Below are positions 21,380 through 30,051 of a stretch of 43,472 bases of DNA, one piece after another (within the stretch, counting starts at the first letter, position 1; the number at the start of each line of letters is the position of its first letter). Both the position numbers and the translations under genes were made by a program. The DNA lies in contig NVXE01000004.1 of NCBI GenBank assembly GCA_002746975.1, positions 191,990-235,461 on the forward strand, given 5' to 3'. Origin of the DNA: Bacteroidota bacterium. Its GTDB lineage: Bacteria; Bacteroidota; Bacteroidia; Flavobacteriales_D; Sanyastnellaceae. Under the pieces are notes generated by a model. That model did not search any database and was not told the origin of the DNA. It saw nothing but the letters and a program-made list of their open reading frames with translations.

Positions 21380-21383
21380 GTGG

Positions 21384-21391
21384 TGAAGTTA
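21384..21391 (-). promoter_or_regulatory. candidate -7 box close to the rlmH start
   Basis: On the minus strand this reads TAACTTCA, a TAnnTTYR-type element ending 4 bases before the GTG start. With only 39 bases between the divergent rlmH and nadC starts, any promoter must be this close. Confidence 0.3.
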
Positions 21392-21406
21392 AGGTTTGTA
21401 GGGCAT

Positions 21407-21414
21407 TATCTTCG
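21407..21414 (+). promoter_or_regulatory. candidate -7 box close to the nadC start
   Basis: The sequence TATCTTCG followed by C ends 4 bases before the first of two adjacent ATG codons (21419 and 21422). Transcription would start at about the initiation codon, giving a leaderless mRNA. Confidence 0.38.
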
Positions 21415-21418
21415 CACT

Positions 21419-22294
21419 ATGATGAACGAGGAAATGAGAACTTTTATCACCTTAGCTCTAAAAGAAGATTTAGGGAGAGGTGATGTTACATCGGAGTCTA
21501 GTGTGCCTAAAGATTTGGTACAAAAAGGATATATCCTTGCTAAGGAGGATGGTGTGGTTGCTGGTGTTGAAGTTGCAAAGGAGGTTTTTAAGCAGTTTGA
21601 TGATAATGTTCGATTTACAGTTTTAAAAAACGATGGTGAAAGAGTTGTATTCGGTGATGTAGTAATAGAACTAGAAGGATTAGCAAGAAGTATCTTGAGC
21701 AGTGAACGACTTGCACTAAATTTCATGCAAAGAATGAGCGGAATTGCAACACGGACTGATCATATCGTTAAGTCTTTGGAAGGAACTCCTACTAAGGTTC
21801 TAGATACTCGAAAAACAACTCCTGGGCTTAGATATTTCGAAAAGTGGGCTGTAAAAATTGGTGGTGGAGTAAATCATAGAATGGGGCTTTTCGATATGAT
21901 TTTGCTTAAAGACAATCATGTCGATTATGCTGGCAATATGGAAGCGGCAATTAAGACTGTATCAGAATATTTGGAAAAAAGGGATTCGAAAGAAAAAAAA
22001 TTACCTCTTGTTATTGAAACACGCTCCTTCCAAGAAATAGAAGATGCTATCGCGGGTTCCGAAAAATCAGGTATCACTATTGAAAGAATACTACTCGATA
22101 ATTTCAGTCCTGATAAAGTTAGTGAAGCAGTAGAAAAATATGCTCATCTGGTTACTTTGGAGGCTTCCGGAGGCATTACGCCCGATAACGTACGGGAATA
22201 TGGAGATGCAGGAGTGGACTTTGTCAGTATGGGGTATCTTACTCATTCTGTGAAAAGTTTGGACCTAAGTTTAAAGAGTACGCCTCATGTCTAG
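21419..22294 (+). CDS. nadC: nicotinate-nucleotide pyrophosphorylase (carboxylating)
   Basis: The product is about 291 residues. The quinolinate phosphoribosyltransferase signature is clear: ALKEDLGRGDVTSE at the N-terminus, the DTRKTTPGLR active-site strand, then KIGGGVNHRMGLFD and LLKDNH, and a GGITPDNV phosphate-binding loop. The enzyme makes nicotinate mononucleotide from quinolinate in de novo NAD synthesis. The frame stays open upstream to 21197, inside rlmH, but the family N-terminus begins at the paired ATGs 21419/21422. The stop overlaps the next gene by 8 bases. nadA and nadB are not in the window. Confidence 0.94.
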   Translation: MMNEEMRTFITLALKEDLGRGDVTSESSVPKDLVQKGYILAKEDGVVAGVEVAKEVFKQFDDNVRFTVLKNDGERVVFGDVVIELEGLARSILSSERLALNFMQRMSGIATRTDHIVKSLEGTPTKVLDTRKTTPGLRYFEKWAVKIGGGVNHRMGLFDMILLKDNHVDYAGNMEAAIKTVSEYLEKRDSKEKKLPLVIETRSFQEIEDAIAGSEKSGITIERILLDNFSPDKVSEAVEKYAHLVTLEASGGITPDNVREYGDAGVDFVSMGYLTHSVKSLDLSLKSTPHV

Positions 22295-23258
22295 TAATTC
22301 GACTAGAGAAAAAGACCGAAAGCTATTAGTTTGGTTGAAATCTAAAACGATAGTAAAGAAAACACAATCTCTTCTGATGAGAATTACTCCTTGGGGGGTT
22401 GAGGGAATGACTTTATATGACGTTTTGAGATTTTTCGGACTAGGTTTAATTAATGGGTCTGTATCTATAAGGGCTGCATCTATTTCATATAGGCTTTTGT
22501 TGGCTTTCTTCCCAGCGATGATACTGCTTTTAAGTATCTTACCTCATACTCCGTTAGATACAAACGACGTTATGGATGCTTTGCTTTTGTTTTTTCCAGG
22601 GGAAACAGTCTCGTTGTTTGAAATAACGGTGAGCGATTTATTAGAGAAGAGCCACGGTTCAATACTCTCTATAGGATTTGTTTTAACCGTTATTTATGCT
22701 TCTAGTAGTGTAAACGCAATTTTAACGGGGTTTAATGCTAGCTATCTTCTAGAGAAAAAGGGTAGTGCATTAGTTTATTATCTCGTTTCCCTAGTCTTAC
22801 TAGTTATTCTCGTAGTGATGCTAGGAGTGTCTGTTTTATTGATAGGGTTCAGCGGACAGGGATTGACATGGCTTTCATCAAATGGCTGGCTGCCTGGAGA
22901 GTTAGTTCCATGGCTCAACATGGCGAGATGGTCATTATCTCTAGTCCTTGTATATTTTTCTGTTTCTTTATTATATCATTTCGGAAATCCAGATAGAGAT
23001 AAGTGGCGAACGATTACTCCTGGAGCGACGATGACCACCATCCTAATAGTTGTTTTATCAATCGGTTTTGGAGCTTTTATTACATATTTGGACAGTTATA
23101 ATAGACTTTATGGGTCTTTAGGTACATTTTTACTTTTATTAGTGTGGATTAACGCAAATAGCGCAGTTCTATTATTAGGGTTTGAATTTAACGTAAGTGT
23201 TCATAAAGCCCGAAATGAAGCTCAGAGCAACTTGCAATCAAGCTTAAAATCAACGTAA
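22287..23258 (+). CDS. YihY/BrkB family inner-membrane protein
   Basis: The product is 323 residues with about six membrane spans after a basic cytoplasmic N-terminus of around 50 residues. The family pattern is visible: ASISYRLLLAFFPAMILLLS in the first span region, FVLTVIYASSSVNAILTGFN, YHFGNP, then TPGATMTTIL, and YGSLGTFLLLLVWINANSAVLLLGFEFN at the end (described in parts). The family was once called ribonuclease BN, wrongly. Its members are membrane proteins of unsettled function, possibly transporters. The ATG overlaps the nadC stop by 8 bases, so translation is probably coupled. The DUF2147 gene follows 8 bases later. Confidence 0.9.
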   Translation: MSSNSTREKDRKLLVWLKSKTIVKKTQSLLMRITPWGVEGMTLYDVLRFFGLGLINGSVSIRAASISYRLLLAFFPAMILLLSILPHTPLDTNDVMDALLLFFPGETVSLFEITVSDLLEKSHGSILSIGFVLTVIYASSSVNAILTGFNASYLLEKKGSALVYYLVSLVLLVILVVMLGVSVLLIGFSGQGLTWLSSNGWLPGELVPWLNMARWSLSLVLVYFSVSLLYHFGNPDRDKWRTITPGATMTTILIVVLSIGFGAFITYLDSYNRLYGSLGTFLLLLVWINANSAVLLLGFEFNVSVHKARNEAQSNLQSSLKST

Positions 23259-23266
23259 TTAGCGAC

Positions 23267-23722
23267 ATGATTCATTCTAAGCGCATTCTACTTTTAGGAA
23301 CTCTCTTCCTAGTTTCTCTTTTTTCTTTAGCCCAAACCTCAATTGAGGGACGTTGGAAAACTATTGACGATGAAACAGGACGAATTAAAAGTGTAGTTGA
23401 AATTACTGAGCGTGACGGACAATTTTATGGAACAGTTGTCGAGTTATTTAGACTACCCGAGGAAGAGCAAGACCCACATTGTGATAAATGTGAGGATGAT
23501 AGAAAAGGTAAAAGAATGCTAGGCTTAGAAATTGTTAGAAACATGGTTCTAGCTGAAGGTGAAACTCAGGAGTGGGAGGACGGAACAATTTGCGATCCTA
23601 AAAAGGGATCTATATACGACTGTGAAATGTGGTTCGAAGATGGGAATACAGACGTATTAAAGGTAAGAGGATATATTTGGTTTGTATTCAGAACTCAAGA
23701 TTGGATTCGCGTAAAAGAGTAA
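23267..23722 (+). CDS. DUF2147 family secreted protein
   Basis: The product is 151 residues. A signal peptide (cleavage after LFSLAQ, near residue 23) is followed by the DUF2147 domain, recognised by IEGRWKTIDDETGRIKSVVEI, the CDKCEDDRKGKRMLGLEI cysteine segment and the C-terminal WIRVK. The family is periplasmic or outer-membrane associated and has no agreed function. The CxxC pair sits in the typical place. The gene is probably in an operon with nadC and the BrkB-like gene. Its stop codon abuts the convergent glycosyltransferase stop with no base between. Confidence 0.9.
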   Translation: MIHSKRILLLGTLFLVSLFSLAQTSIEGRWKTIDDETGRIKSVVEITERDGQFYGTVVELFRLPEEEQDPHCDKCEDDRKGKRMLGLEIVRNMVLAEGETQEWEDGTICDPKKGSIYDCEMWFEDGNTDVLKVRGYIWFVFRTQDWIRVKE

Positions 23723-25030
23723 CTAGCTGATTAGCTTATTTAGGAGATGTGATAATGTTTCCGTTAAAGCTCGTCTTTCAAAGGGCGAGGCATCGATGAT
23801 TTTTTGTCCTTCTTTAGATGTTATTTGCCTAAGCATTTCATAGGCTGCCTTTTCATCATCATGGTCGCAATAAGGAAGATTCCACTCGTCTAATCGTGTG
23901 GCTAAATCACTTGGATTATTGCACACAGAAAAAATCGGTTTCTTACACGCTATATACTCATATAGCTTTCCAGGAGTGCATTTACGTGCGGGGTCTGTAT
24001 CGTTTTGGACTAAAAGAAGACCGTCACAATTCATCATTTCACGGACAGCTTCTTTATGGCCCATACCTCCTAGCAGTTTAATAGAGTCAATATTATTAAT
24101 GCTGTCCTTTATTTCATCCCCCACAGTTCCTACCAAAACCACTTCGACTTTGTCATTCTCATTTAGATTCCACTTTTTTACAGCTCTCCACAGTCCAGGG
24201 GCGTTTCGTGACCCATAAAGAGAACCGAAATGACCTAGCTTAAAGACTCCACGAGTTCCTGTTTTTTCATTAGGGTTTATGTCATTTGACGAAACGAAAT
24301 CATTCATATCCCATCCGTTTGGAATAAGTGAAGCTTTCGGGTCATTGTTAGAACCGAGTAGTGTTTTTGCTACTGAAGGTGAATTTATGATTACATGATC
24401 AGAAAATTTAATAACCTCCTTTTCCATAGCTACTAACTTTCGCATAGCTCTTTTACCCATCTTAAATTCATCTAGATAATCCATGTCTGACCAAGGATCT
24501 CTAAAATCGGACACCCATTTTATTTTAGGAAAGGCTTGCTTAACTTTTAATCCAATTAAATGCATGCTATGTGGAGGCCCAGTAGAGATTATTACATCTA
24601 CTCTATTTTCTTCTAAGTAGTTTTTCAAAAATTTATAGGACGGTCTAACCCATGTAACTCTTGCGTCGGGGACGAATATATTTCCTCTTACCCACCGACT
24701 AAATCCTTCAATAAATGATGATTTTTCATTAGGGCTTTTCGAGGCCCCTGTTCGACCCGTTGAGCTTCCTCCACCTAGTAAACTCACTACTCTAGATGGC
24801 TCAAAAATAGGTAGTTTAAGAACGACCAAATCATTAGGAATATCCTTAACGAGACTCTCGTCAAAAATTGGAACATCAGGATTTTCTGGGGTGTAAATTA
24901 TGGGCTCCCATCCGAACTCTCGTAGATATTTGGAAAATTTCAACCAACGTTGAACTCCAGCTCCACCTGATGGAGGCCAATAGTAAGTTATTATTAAAAC
25001 CTTACGCGAGATATTATTTACGTCTTTCAA
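23723..25030 (-). CDS. family 4-type glycosyltransferase
   Basis: The product is 435 residues with a GT-B fold layout. The N-terminal domain begins VLIITYYWPPSGGAGVQR, the glycine-rich acceptor-side loop typical of these enzymes, and the C-terminal domain holds LGHFGSLYGSRN and the donor-binding KLYEYIACKKPIFSV segment with its conserved glutamate. It would transfer a sugar to a surface polysaccharide or glycolipid; donor and acceptor cannot be read. It starts with TTG at 25030, 9 bases after the addB-like stop, so it is probably the last gene of the TPR-addB operon. The sequence around this start shares an almost identical 17-base stretch with the ribF start. Confidence 0.88.
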   Translation of the reverse strand: MKDVNNISRKVLIITYYWPPSGGAGVQRWLKFSKYLREFGWEPIIYTPENPDVPIFDESLVKDIPNDLVVLKLPIFEPSRVVSLLGGGSSTGRTGASKSPNEKSSFIEGFSRWVRGNIFVPDARVTWVRPSYKFLKNYLEENRVDVIISTGPPHSMHLIGLKVKQAFPKIKWVSDFRDPWSDMDYLDEFKMGKRAMRKLVAMEKEVIKFSDHVIINSPSVAKTLLGSNNDPKASLIPNGWDMNDFVSSNDINPNEKTGTRGVFKLGHFGSLYGSRNAPGLWRAVKKWNLNENDKVEVVLVGTVGDEIKDSINNIDSIKLLGGMGHKEAVREMMNCDGLLLVQNDTDPARKCTPGKLYEYIACKKPIFSVCNNPSDLATRLDEWNLPYCDHDDEKAAYEMLRQITSKEGQKIIDASPFERRALTETLSHLLNKLIS

Positions 25031-25039
25031 GGTTATAAA

Positions 25040-27886
25040 TTAATATGATTTAACCGGTGGGTCTAAGACAACGCAATATTCACAATAATGAGAGTCTTCA
25101 TTATGATAAAACTCTACATCCTCTTTTTGAAATTTATGAAGTCTTTCTCCTATCCAATCTATAAGCATGCTAACGTCTTCACGGGTTATTTCAGTTCGTT
25201 TGTCTATGCATAAGTTCAATAATCCACCTTTAGCATTACGCCCGGATCGAATACTAGCTTTTACAGATGTCTTTTCTTGCCCTTTGGTATTCTCACCACC
25301 ATTTAAGATCATTGCGCAATACACTAATAATTGCAGAGCTTTACTGGCTTTTCCTTTGTTTAGCTTGCTCCCCTCGGAACTCCAATCTTTCTTGAGAACA
25401 AGGTCTCCTTTTTTTGTGATTCCAGTTTTATAATCTACGATACGAGTAACTCCTTCCACAGATTCTAGTCTATCGGCGTAACCGAAAAATCTAACCTTAC
25501 TCCCATCTTTCAAGGTATAGGTTGCTTCAAGCTGCTCTTCAAGGCCAGTTATGATAATTTCATTGTGGCTATCAGAATCTAATTCCTGAAGTTCTTTATC
25601 AAGAAGTTTCTGAATTGTGGCTTTTGCGGAGCGAACGAGTAAGAAATTCTCACCTCTATTTGCAATGCCTGATTTATAATACTTTTTAATAGATTTATCT
25701 AACAAATCATCTAGGTTATTACAAATAGAGATAATATGATGCTTTTGTAAAGTTGTATTCAGAGCATCCTTAAGTCCGTCTTCGAATACTTGGTGAACAA
25801 TAGACCCAATAGTGCCACTCTGCATACTCTCCTCTAAATCAAACGGTTCTGAAAGTTTAAGTAGATATCGATATGTAAAATTCCTTTCACAGCTTACCAT
25901 TTTATTTAATGATGATGGTGATATACCCCCTTCCTTCCACTTGTCAAGTCTTTCTCTCATTTTGTCTGAAAGACGTAGAGGTGGGATATCGGGTCTTTCA
26001 CCTTTAATTAAAAGATTAAGCTTTGATTCTTCAATAGGTAGAGATTCGAGTTCTCCATCATTATTTACGCAAGGTTTAAATGAATTCAGAAACTGATAGA
26101 TATATCTACTTACTTCTGTACCGTCTTTTCCACTGGTTCTATGCAAAAGGTGAACTTCAGAGGACCTGTTAAGTAAGCGATATAAACTATATGCAAACGC
26201 AGCCTCTCTCTCATGTCTTCCAGGCATACCAAGTGAATTTTTTAAATCTCCGGGGATATAGCTGTCAATAATCTCGTGCTTGGGCAAAAGACCCTCATTA
26301 CAATCTAATACGAGCACTCTCTCGTAATCCAAAGCTCGTGTTTCCGTTAGTCCCATTATTTGAATCCCCTTAGCAGGCTCTCCTATTAGGTCAACTTTTT
26401 CAACACTTAAAAGTTTTTGGATTAACATCCTAACATCCTCAGCCGTTTCACATGGAGCATATTCTTTTTGGAGTCGGCCGATTATTCCTATAACTCTACG
26501 AACGCTCTTCCACCCTGCACTCACCCATGGGTTATTGCTTTTGCTAAGGCTTTCATCTATGCCCTTAGACCAAATCTCAAATGCTAGTATATAATCTGCC
26601 GCTATCTTCGTTTTAAGGGGCTCAAGTCTAGTAATTATTTCATATAATGGCCCTTTTGAATATGTGTTAAGAAGTGTAGGGCTAACCCAAACAGCATGCT
26701 CATCGGCTAAACGATGTAAAGTGCTGGTGGAATCAAATCTAAACTCGTCGCTTTCAGAACACTCAAGTACTAACTGTTGTGATGAAAATGACATCAAATC
26801 TTCAAATCGCCAATTACCACCCTTTGATGTCATTTTGTTAATGAGAGATAGAAAAGGAAATATAGGAGTCTCCCTAATACTAAGCCCCATAGTAATGTTA
26901 TACCCTTTCTCTTCATATGGAAGAGTCTGAAGAAGTACTGGAAGAGAGCTAGAATCCGGAACTACAATTACTGTTTGGTTTTTCTCAAAATCGTTCAATG
27001 ATGTCACCACATTTCTAATATACTGACATGAACTCATGACGCTACTACAGCCGATAATTTTAATTTTGGGAGGGTTATTACTGAGATTGTTTATTAACCC
27101 TTCTCTAGTTTTTTTTGTGAAAATCGCACTGTGATTACGAATGAAATATCCAGATTCAATTTGTGCGTTGTCAACATATGAAACGTCCGCATCGGGAATG
27201 TATTCTAACTTACTTACATCTTTCCATTTTTTTAAATACAGTTCTTCAGCAGGAGTTAGTGCAGCTAATCCAGCGGCATAAACCATGTCGTATTTATCGG
27301 TATTAGACCCTTCAGCAACCAATCTACTCAACTTTGATTTAGTAATGAGTCCATCGTTATTAAGACTTGCACGAAGTCCATTGTAAAGATGAGGGAGACG
27401 GTCCCACTGTTTCCTAAAGAGGGTTTGGTCTTCAGTGAGTTCTTTATCTGAATCAAAGCTCCACTCCTCAATATCTTTAATATCCTTAAGGTTTTTAAAG
27501 ACCTTTGCCGCGTCTAATAGATGATGATCGATTGAGTGGAAATCAGCTAATGCTATTGGAGCCCAATTTAAAAACGAATGAAAACCTTCTCTGCCCTCAG
27601 GCAAATCAAGCTGAACGGCATATAGCCTAGCTAGGGATTCTAAATGCTCAGCTAATACGAGCTCATTATCACCTTCCATAAATGCACCTAAAGTCATCAC
27701 ACGTGGGATACGACTTGCCCTACCTACTGCTATCGCAAATGCCCTTTTAAATGTTTGGACTGCTCTGAAGCTAGGAAGTACAACGGCACAATTTTCAGGT
27801 TTTTCACGCTCACATATCAAGCGAGCTAAATCGTCTAAAAAGGACGAAGAATTAAGTGTAAGTAGATGTGAGTTAGGCTTTTTCAA
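25040..27886 (-). CDS. AddB-like PD-(D/E)XK nuclease subunit
   Basis: The product is 948 residues. The N-terminal part resembles the degenerate helicase domains of AddB-type proteins (CAVVLPSFRAVQTFKRAF). The C-terminal nuclease has GYADRLE followed by VDYKTG, with D818 and K820 as the catalytic pair. AddAB resects double-strand DNA ends for recombination. AddB proteins often bind an iron-sulfur cluster through four cysteines. Here C666, C935 and C938 (CEYC) are present, but the fourth cysteine expected a few residues later is absent because the chain ends at residue 948. The start is TTG at 27886, 10 bases after the TPR gene. The partner AddA-like gene is about 10 kb away on the other strand. 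Confidence 0.85.
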   Translation of the reverse strand: MKKPNSHLLTLNSSSFLDDLARLICEREKPENCAVVLPSFRAVQTFKRAFAIAVGRASRIPRVMTLGAFMEGDNELVLAEHLESLARLYAVQLDLPEGREGFHSFLNWAPIALADFHSIDHHLLDAAKVFKNLKDIKDIEEWSFDSDKELTEDQTLFRKQWDRLPHLYNGLRASLNNDGLITKSKLSRLVAEGSNTDKYDMVYAAGLAALTPAEELYLKKWKDVSKLEYIPDADVSYVDNAQIESGYFIRNHSAIFTKKTREGLINNLSNNPPKIKIIGCSSVMSSCQYIRNVVTSLNDFEKNQTVIVVPDSSSLPVLLQTLPYEEKGYNITMGLSIRETPIFPFLSLINKMTSKGGNWRFEDLMSFSSQQLVLECSESDEFRFDSTSTLHRLADEHAVWVSPTLLNTYSKGPLYEIITRLEPLKTKIAADYILAFEIWSKGIDESLSKSNNPWVSAGWKSVRRVIGIIGRLQKEYAPCETAEDVRMLIQKLLSVEKVDLIGEPAKGIQIMGLTETRALDYERVLVLDCNEGLLPKHEIIDSYIPGDLKNSLGMPGRHEREAAFAYSLYRLLNRSSEVHLLHRTSGKDGTEVSRYIYQFLNSFKPCVNNDGELESLPIEESKLNLLIKGERPDIPPLRLSDKMRERLDKWKEGGISPSSLNKMVSCERNFTYRYLLKLSEPFDLEESMQSGTIGSIVHQVFEDGLKDALNTTLQKHHIISICNNLDDLLDKSIKKYYKSGIANRGENFLLVRSAKATIQKLLDKELQELDSDSHNEIIITGLEEQLEATYTLKDGSKVRFFGYADRLESVEGVTRIVDYKTGITKKGDLVLKKDWSSEGSKLNKGKASKALQLLVYCAMILNGGENTKGQEKTSVKASIRSGRNAKGGLLNLCIDKRTEITREDVSMLIDWIGERLHKFQKEDVEFYHNEDSHYCEYCVVLDPPVKSY

Positions 27887-27896
27887 TGCAGAGAGA

Positions 27897-28505
27897 TTAT
27901 TCCTTTAAAGTAAAGCCGTCTTTTATGAATTTTACCCAACTGCGGCGAATAGTTTTATCTGTAAAAACAGACTTGATTGTCCCCAAAAAGGTGTTGTGTT
28001 TTAAGGGTTTATGAGGCTTGTCTGTAATATTAATAGTTTTTTCTTCAGGGATAGAGTTTTTAGATAAATCAATTAATTCTTGTAACTCATCGGAGATCTT
28101 AAACCTCTCCTGAGCTTGCTTTTTGTATCCTTTTGCTTCCTCTAAAAGCCCTAGATTATTATGAGCTATTGCATCTTCGGGGTCCAAATAAATAGCCCTT
28201 TGATAATCAGCAATAGCTCCATCGGTATCCCCGTTAGACTGCTTCATCCACCCTCGTGACGCAAATCGGTAGCTATACTCAGGTTGTAAAAGCGCAGCTT
28301 TGTCCAAGTCGTCAATTGCTGCATCCGTTGACCCAGTGTGGAATTTACATATTGCACGGTCATGAAAGGCATTGGGGTCCTGGTTTTTATCGTTAGAAGA
28401 TTTAAACCAAACCTCCCAATCCGAAAGCGCTTTATCCCATTTATGAGCTTCCATAAATGCTTCTGCTCGACTTCTGATTTCGTTATTTGCTATTTCTAAA
28501 CTCAC
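27897..28505 (-). CDS. tetratricopeptide-repeat protein
   Basis: The product is 202 residues from a GTG start. About three to four TPR units lie between residues 15 and 140, clearest in SRGWMKQSNGDTDGAIADYQRAIYLDP and AHNNLGLLEEAKGYKKQAQERF (both shown in part only as landmarks). The C-terminus is basic and has no membrane segment. No signal peptide is seen, so it is probably a cytoplasmic protein-protein interaction scaffold. The partner is unknown. It heads a leftward operon with the AddB-like gene and the glycosyltransferase, and is divergent from the TerB-like gene, with 58 bases between. Confidence 0.82.
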   Translation of the reverse strand: MSLEIANNEIRSRAEAFMEAHKWDKALSDWEVWFKSSNDKNQDPNAFHDRAICKFHTGSTDAAIDDLDKAALLQPEYSYRFASRGWMKQSNGDTDGAIADYQRAIYLDPEDAIAHNNLGLLEEAKGYKKQAQERFKISDELQELIDLSKNSIPEEKTINITDKPHKPLKHNTFLGTIKSVFTDKTIRRSWVKFIKDGFTLKE

Positions 28506-28507
28506 AT

Positions 28508-28540
28508 GGCTAATTTATCATTTGTATTGTAATTTTAGCC
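28508..28540. repeat. short inverted repeat between divergent genes
   Basis: Arms GGCTAA (28508-28513) and TTAGCC (28535-28540) face each other across 21 bases, with partial symmetry extending inward. The element fills most of the gap between the TPR gene and the TerB-like gene, and each arm forms the end of a TAnnTT-type box (TAAATTAG on minus, TAATTTTAG on plus). It may simply be two opposed promoters with the same -7 ending, or an operator. Confidence 0.35.
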
Positions 28541-28563
28541 AACCATACTACTAAGATTTTACA

Positions 28564-29010
28564 ATGAGAATTACCGACCCTACTACACCTGAGTTTTTAT
28601 TAATGATTTCTGCATTAATCATCCTAATTGTTTTGATATTATGGAGGAAGCTTGCCCCGAGACATCTAAGGTCGAGAATGGAATTATCAAGTCAAGTAAA
28701 GAAAGCATGGTTGATGATGGATTCCGATGACGACAAAATTGCTTTTACTCATTTGATGATAGAGGCAATTAAGGCAAATGGTAAGGTTACGGCCGATGAG
28801 GCAGATACTTTATATGAGGAGATGACCCAAGAAATTAAAGTTAAGGCAAACAACATGGACGAAGAAACTATGTGGTCTATACTTTGTAAGTTTGATAGAG
28901 AAAGGAAGGATGATATTTACGCGGCCATTGAGGAAATATTGAGGTCTGACGGAATAATATCAGCAGATGAACATATTTGGTTTGCTGAAGTAATGAATAA
29001 GTTAAATTGA
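28564..29010 (+). CDS. membrane-anchored TerB-like protein
   Basis: The product is 148 residues. A single hydrophobic segment at about residues 12-28 is followed by a short basic stretch (RKLAPRHLRSR), so the C-terminal part is probably cytoplasmic. That part is α-helical and acidic, with the TerB-like pattern of two helical halves, each ending in a GKVTADE or GIISADE type acidic loop. TerB-like domains bind metal or act as membrane-linked scaffolds. The specific role here is unknown and the assignment is by pattern only. The stop overlaps the TTG start of murB by 3 bases (TTGA), so expression is coupled to murB. Confidence 0.7.
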   Translation: MRITDPTTPEFLLMISALIILIVLILWRKLAPRHLRSRMELSSQVKKAWLMMDSDDDKIAFTHLMIEAIKANGKVTADEADTLYEEMTQEIKVKANNMDEETMWSILCKFDRERKDDIYAAIEEILRSDGIISADEHIWFAEVMNKLN

Positions 29011-30035
29011 AAGTTGAATCAAAAACTGATTTAACGAACAAACTTACATTCCATGTCCCCGCGACTACTCGATTTTATGTTGAGGTTGCTACAGACGATG
29101 ATGTAAGAGAGGCTCTGCTTTGGGCTAGAAATAAAGGGTTAGAGATTTTAATATTAGGGGGTGGGAGTAATATGCTTTTTCATTCAGATTTCGAAGGACT
29201 AGTGATAAACATCGTTAGTACAGGGATGGCAATTGAGATGGATGATGGTAGGTTCGTTGAGGTAGTCGCAGAAGCAGGTGAAGTTTGGCATAAATTCGTT
29301 TTACAAACATTAGAAAACGGGTGGGGAGGCTTGGAGAACTTATCGTTAATACCAGGATGCGTGGGTGCAAGTCCTATGCAGAACATAGGCGCATATGGAG
29401 TAGAAATTAAAGACGTATTCTCTTGGCTAGAGGCGATAAATGTCGAAAATGGAGAGCTTAAAAGGTTTAACATAGAAGAATGTAAACTTGGATATAGAGA
29501 ATCGGTTTTTAAGAGAGAATTAAAGGGGAAGTGGGTGATTGTGAGAGTAGCATTTCATCTTGATAGAGAATCTGAGCTAAAAACAAGCTACGGAGCAATT
29601 GAATCAGAACTTTCAGAGATACCTACAGATTTAAGAACTCATAAAGATGTTTCTAATGCTGTTATAAAGATTAGAAATTCGAAATTACCTAACCCTGATG
29701 AACTTGGAAATGCGGGGTCTTTCTTTAAAAACCCTGTAATTATTGAGAGTGATTTCAAAATCATACAAAAAAACCATTCCGATATTCCTTTTTACCCTCA
29801 AGAAGATGGAAAAGTGAAGTTAGCTGCTGGGTGGTTAATTGATCAAGCAGGATGGAAGGGTCATGATAGAATCACACATGCAGTTCACGATAAGCAAGCC
29901 TTAGTTTTAGTGAACAAAGGAGGAGCTACAGGTAATGAAATATGGACTTTAGCTCTCGATGTGATGCGGAGCGTTGAGAAAAGGTTTGGACTACAGCTTG
30001 AAGTTGAGGTAAACCAAATAGGTATCAAGAGTTAG
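29007..30035 (+). CDS. murB: UDP-N-acetylmuramate dehydrogenase
   Basis: The product is 342 residues, typical of the longer, E. coli-like MurB class. FAD-binding motifs GGGSNMLF (near residue 53) and the GCVGASPMQNIGAYGVEIKD region are present, followed by the YRESVFK active-site loop and the catalytic GSFFKNPV serine strand. The C-terminal AGWLIDQAGWKG motif closes the protein. MurB reduces UDP-GlcNAc-enolpyruvate to UDP-MurNAc for peptidoglycan. The start is TTG at 29007, overlapping the TerB-like stop. The family N-terminus (an NTF-like segment) begins here. Its stop lies 16 bases from the convergent porP/sprF-type gene. Confidence 0.95.
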   Translation: MKVESKTDLTNKLTFHVPATTRFYVEVATDDDVREALLWARNKGLEILILGGGSNMLFHSDFEGLVINIVSTGMAIEMDDGRFVEVVAEAGEVWHKFVLQTLENGWGGLENLSLIPGCVGASPMQNIGAYGVEIKDVFSWLEAINVENGELKRFNIEECKLGYRESVFKRELKGKWVIVRVAFHLDRESELKTSYGAIESELSEIPTDLRTHKDVSNAVIKIRNSKLPNPDELGNAGSFFKNPVIIESDFKIIQKNHSDIPFYPQEDGKVKLAAGWLIDQAGWKGHDRITHAVHDKQALVLVNKGGATGNEIWTLALDVMRSVEKRFGLQLEVEVNQIGIKS

Positions 30036-30051
30036 CGTAGCTGTAAACGCG

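Noticed and set aside
21197-21418. N-terminal extension of nadC into rlmH
   Set aside because: The extension is antisense to rlmH, and the family N-terminus matches the ATG pair at 21419/21422.
23715-23745. AGCT-containing partial inverted repeat at the DUF2147/glycosyltransferase junction as a terminator
   Set aside because: The arms do not pair well and no T-run follows on either strand.
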